From the NCBI GenBank assembly GCA_012839745.1, contig DUMS01000007.1, positions 62,001 to 126,000 of the forward strand: 64,000 nucleotides of DNA, in the 5' to 3' direction. Shown piece by piece: positions 61,600 to 64,000 of this stretch (position 1 is the stretch's first letter; the number at the start of each line of letters is the position of its first letter). The translations under genes were made by a program, and so were the position numbers. The DNA comes from Tissierellia bacterium. GTDB taxonomy: Bacteria > Bacillota > Clostridia > Tissierellales > Tepidimicrobiaceae. The notes below the pieces were generated by a model. The model was not told the DNA's origin, did not search any database, and saw only the letters and a program-made list of their open reading frames with translations.

Positions 61600-61998
61600 G
61601 TGACAGAAAATACAGGAGAAGAAAAAAACAAGTATGGCACTGTAAAAATTGCAAATGATGTAGTTTCTGTTATAGCAGGTTTAGCTGCAACTGAAGTAGA
61701 CGGGGTTGCAGGCATGAGTGGAGGAATTACTCGTGATATTACTGAAATGTTTGGTATGAAGAATTTATCAAAAGGCGTTAAGGTTGAGGTAGGCGAAAAG
61801 GAAGCTGCTATAGATTTGTTTATAATCGTTGAATATGGAATGAAAATATCTGATGTAGCTAGAAACGTTCAGGAAAATGTGAAAAACAAAGTAGAAACTA
61901 TGACAGGTTTAAGGGTTGTTGAGGTGAATGTAAATGTGCAGGGAGTCAATATTCCCAAAAAAGAACCTGTTGTAGAAGATGAACCGCGAGTAAAATAA
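61600..61998 (+). CDS. Asp23/Gls24 family envelope stress protein
   Basis: A 132-residue Asp23/Gls24 protein. VKIANDVVSVIAGLAATEVDGVAGMSGG near residue 13 is the family signature. In Staphylococcus, Asp23 is tethered to the membrane by AmaP, which is encoded next here. GTG at 61600 is six bases after AGGAGGTG; a GTG at 61591 lies in that site. A terminator follows. Confidence 0.93.
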   Translation: MTENTGEEKNKYGTVKIANDVVSVIAGLAATEVDGVAGMSGGITRDITEMFGMKNLSKGVKVEVGEKEAAIDLFIIVEYGMKISDVARNVQENVKNKVETMTGLRVVEVNVNVQGVNIPKKEPVVEDEPRVK

Positions 61999-62005
61999 TA
62001 TACAT

Positions 62006-62030
62006 ACCCTCTGGAAACAGAGGGTTATTT
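62006..62030 (+). terminator. Intrinsic terminator after the Asp23-type gene
   Basis: ACCCTCTG, loop GAAA, CAGAGGGT, then TATTTTGAGTTTTT. Partial read-through would still feed amaP. Confidence 0.8.
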
Positions 62031-62052
62031 TGAGTTTTTAGGAGGAATAAAT

Positions 62053-62598
62053 ATGAATATAAGTACCAGATTCTCGCTATTTATTTTATCTCTGATATTT
62101 CTAGGAATTTCTGTAGTTCTCATTCTTCTGCCCTTTAAGCAATTCTATTTTTTATCAGCTGAAAATATATCTTACCTAATAGAATCCATGAAAGGAAACT
62201 TTTCTTATTCCCTATTAGGATTAATAGCATTTTTCATAGGTTTATTTATATTCTATAACAGCATAAGGAGAAACAAAGGCAGCAATATTAATTATATAAA
62301 CAAAATGACGGATTTTGGTGAAATAAAAATATCCAATGAGGCCATAACTGGACTTGTGCAGCATGTGTGCAGCAAGTTTTCAGGTTTAAATAATATTAGA
62401 GTAAAAATGGATGTACTGGAGGGACAACTTTACATCAGTGTAATGGGAGAAGTAAACCCTGATATAAATATTACTGAAATTAGCAACACTTTGCAGAAGA
62501 AAATAAAGGAACATATAGAAAGCTGTGCAGGAATAAATGTTATGGAAACAAAAGTTATAATAACAAATGTATCCACACCTATGAGAAATATTAAATAG
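62053..62598 (+). CDS. amaP: Alkaline shock response membrane anchor protein AmaP
   Basis: A 181-residue protein with two N-terminal membrane segments (about residues 7-28 and 52-72) and a soluble Asp23-like domain with GEIKISNEAITGLVQHVC near residue 94. It anchors Asp23 at the membrane. GGAGG ribosome-binding site. Gene order asp23-amaP-DUF2273 is standard. Confidence 0.9.
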   Translation: MNISTRFSLFILSLIFLGISVVLILLPFKQFYFLSAENISYLIESMKGNFSYSLLGLIAFFIGLFIFYNSIRRNKGSNINYINKMTDFGEIKISNEAITGLVQHVCSKFSGLNNIRVKMDVLEGQLYISVMGEVNPDINITEISNTLQKKIKEHIESCAGINVMETKVIITNVSTPMRNIK

Positions 62599-62612
62599 AT
62601 GAGGTGTTATAA

Positions 62613-62852
62613 TTGTTAAAGGATATATTATATGATGTTCTTAGATATATAAAAACAAATACTGGGAAAACTATTGGAACACTAGTAGGATTGTTATCTG
62701 CCATACTCATTCTTACTATTGGGTTCTTTAAAACTCTGCTTATATTGATATTAAGTACCAGTGGATATATTATTGGCAAAAAGATAGACAGAGGTGAAGA
62801 TGTAATTGATTCATTAATGAACAGGATAATTGATATTAAAAAAAGATTTTGA
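62613..62852 (+). CDS. DUF2273 small membrane protein
   Basis: A 79-residue protein with one long or two short hydrophobic segments (about residues 19-55, GTLVGLLSAILILTIGFFKT), the usual third member of the Asp23/AmaP cluster. TTG start after GAGGTG. Function unknown. Confidence 0.88.
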   Translation: MLKDILYDVLRYIKTNTGKTIGTLVGLLSAILILTIGFFKTLLILILSTSGYIIGKKIDRGEDVIDSLMNRIIDIKKRF

Positions 62853-62895
62853 TATATTAAATATGCGATAACTATTATTACAGGGGAGGAAATAA

Positions 62896-63309
62896 ATGGG
62901 AAGAAAAAGAGCAAGAGAAGCTACGATGAAATTATTGTACCAAATGGAAATGAACTCAGATTACTCTGATAGGATTAAGGAACTATTCTTTGAAAATAAT
63001 AGCTTTAGCCAAAGTGAAAAGGAGTATATTGAGGATGCTATAAATACTATTGTGGATAAATTGCATGAGCTGGATAAAAATATAAAGGAGCATACTGAGA
63101 AATGGAATATACATAGGCTTGCCAAGGTAGACCTTTGTACTCTAAGAATTGCCATATATGAGATACTTTACAGAGATGACATTCCCTTAGAGGTATCTAT
63201 AAATGAAGCTATAGAAATAGCCAAAAAGTACAGCACAGAGGAATCTTCAAGGTTTATCAATGGAGTGTTGGGAGGTTTTATAAGGAGTATACATGAAAAT
63301 GAACAATAG
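62896..63309 (+). CDS. nusB: Transcription antitermination factor NusB
   Basis: A 137-residue all-helical protein that, with NusE, binds boxA RNA to prevent early termination in rRNA operons. RKRAREATMKLLYQME at the N-terminus, LAKVDLCTLRIAIYEILYRDDIP near residue 75 and the SSRFINGVLGGF C-terminus are diagnostic. GGGGAGG ribosome-binding site. Overlaps the next gene by 17 bases. Confidence 0.95.
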   Translation: MGRKRAREATMKLLYQMEMNSDYSDRIKELFFENNSFSQSEKEYIEDAINTIVDKLHELDKNIKEHTEKWNIHRLAKVDLCTLRIAIYEILYRDDIPLEVSINEAIEIAKKYSTEESSRFINGVLGGFIRSIHENEQ

Positions 63310-64000
63310 GTATTATATGGGGATAGATACATCCAACTATACCACTTCAATAGCTGTTATAGATGAAGCAAATAATGTAGTACTGGACTTAAGGAAGATA
63401 TTAGAGGTAGGAAAGGGGAAAAAAGGCTTAAGGCAGCAGGAAGCAGTTTTTCAGCATGTTAACAATTTGCCAGAATTAATTGATAAAGCAGCAACATCTA
63501 TTGATGTAAGCAAAATATGCAGTGTTTCCTGTAGCCACAAACCAAGGAATATTGAGGAATCCTATATGCCTGTTTTTAACGTTGGTAAAGGACAGGCTGT
63601 TATTATATCCAGATTATTAAAAGCTGATTATTGCGAGTTCAGCCATCAGGAAGGGCATATTGGTGCTGGAATAATATATAATGAGTTAAAATACTCAAAA
63701 AGGTTTATGAGTTTGCATATTTCAGGAGGTACCACTGAATTGCTTGTGGTAAAAAACCTTAGTTATGGTTTTAGTATTGAAATAATTGGAGGTACTCTGG
63801 ATATCAGCGTAGGCCAGCTTATAGACAGAATCGGGGTAGAAATGGGATTAATGTTTCCATGTGGCAGGGAAATGGATAGCCTATCACAGGATGGGAAACC
63901 ATTAAATATGAAAATACCGTTAAGTATAAAGGACAATACATGGTTCAATTTATCAGGGATGGAAAACTACTTTAAAAACCTTATACATAGCAATTCATAC
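63293..64000 (+). CDS. TsaD/Kae1-like (M22 family) protein, cut by window end
   Basis: At least 236 residues of an ASKHA-fold protein of the TsaD/Kae1 family. MGIDTSNYTTSIAV is the N-terminal phosphate-binding motif, HQEGH (near residue 118) the metal-binding HxxxH, and LHISGGTTELLVV the next motif. The true TsaD adds threonylcarbamoyl to tRNA A37; this sequence looks divergent from canonical TsaD, and many Clostridia carry such a paralogue next to nusB. The ATG overlaps nusB and follows TAAGGAG. The 3' end lies outside the window. Confidence 0.8.
   Translation, partial: MKMNNRYYMGIDTSNYTTSIAVIDEANNVVLDLRKILEVGKGKKGLRQQEAVFQHVNNLPELIDKAATSIDVSKICSVSCSHKPRNIEESYMPVFNVGKGQAVIISRLLKADYCEFSHQEGHIGAGIIYNELKYSKRFMSLHISGGTTELLVVKNLSYGFSIEIIGGTLDISVGQLIDRIGVEMGLMFPCGREMDSLSQDGKPLNMKIPLSIKDNTWFNLSGMENYFKNLIHSNSY

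Overview
This window comes from the chromosome of an AT-rich, spore-forming, monoderm anaerobe of the Firmicutes, most likely an amino-acid-fermenting member of the Clostridia/Tissierellia. The sequence evidence is an ornithine oxidative-fermentation operon, the whole spoIIIA operon, an uninterrupted sigK, T-box leaders, an S-layer-homology protein, and a type IV pilus locus with no outer-membrane secretin. Nearly all genes are on the + strand. I see no prophage, insertion sequence, CRISPR array, rRNA or tRNA gene.

Layout. 1-6811: ortA-ortB-oraS-oraE-reactivase-orr, which racemises ornithine, moves its amino group with a B12/PLP mutase and cleaves the product to acetyl-CoA and alanine; the expected dehydrogenase gene would lie upstream of the window. 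7067-14809: rarA, then asnS and leuS each behind its own T-box (specifiers AAC and CUC), a DegV lipid-binding protein and an SDR-type threonine dehydrogenase. 15000-18920: a small accessory island holding a nucleotidyltransferase-like protein with an altered signature, a DUF4489-like protein, a beta-propeller/coiled-coil protein on the - strand and a cysteine-containing beta protein; these may be spore-surface components. 19060-29874: iscR-iscS-iscU behind a dyad operator, PRC-barrel, glycine-zipper and AI-2E proteins, alaS with an orphan leader terminator, ireB, a degenerate phosphatase-like membrane protein, an iron-sulfur aldo/keto reductase and ruvX. 29879-37944: DUF1292 protein, Fur, RNase J, a LysO-type exporter split into two genes, ylbF, queT, mltG, trmR, a U32 tRNA-hydroxylation protein and udk. 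37994-41104: a class B penicillin-binding protein, sigK and a convergent YhcN-type lipoprotein; the ribosome-binding sites of the first two lie inside hairpins.

41422-54502 is a nearly complete monoderm type IV pilus locus: pilB-pilT-pilC-pilA-pilD, then pilM-pilN-pilO, an SLH repeat protein and four minor pseudopilins. Its most interesting parts are a PilO that continues into a jelly-roll-like and a LysM domain, and a secreted SLH protein carrying four copies of an approximately 66-residue Tyr/Gly-rich repeat that I do not recognise. Together they suggest a way of fixing the pilus machine to peptidoglycan and S-layer in a cell without an outer membrane. PilB also has an MshEN-type domain expected to bind c-di-GMP.

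54525-64000: aroK, efp (with a structured leader), an acidic CD1247-like protein, spoIIIAA-AH behind a candidate sigma-E promoter, the Asp23/AmaP/DUF2273 envelope-stress trio, nusB, and the start of a TsaD/Kae1-like gene cut by the window end.
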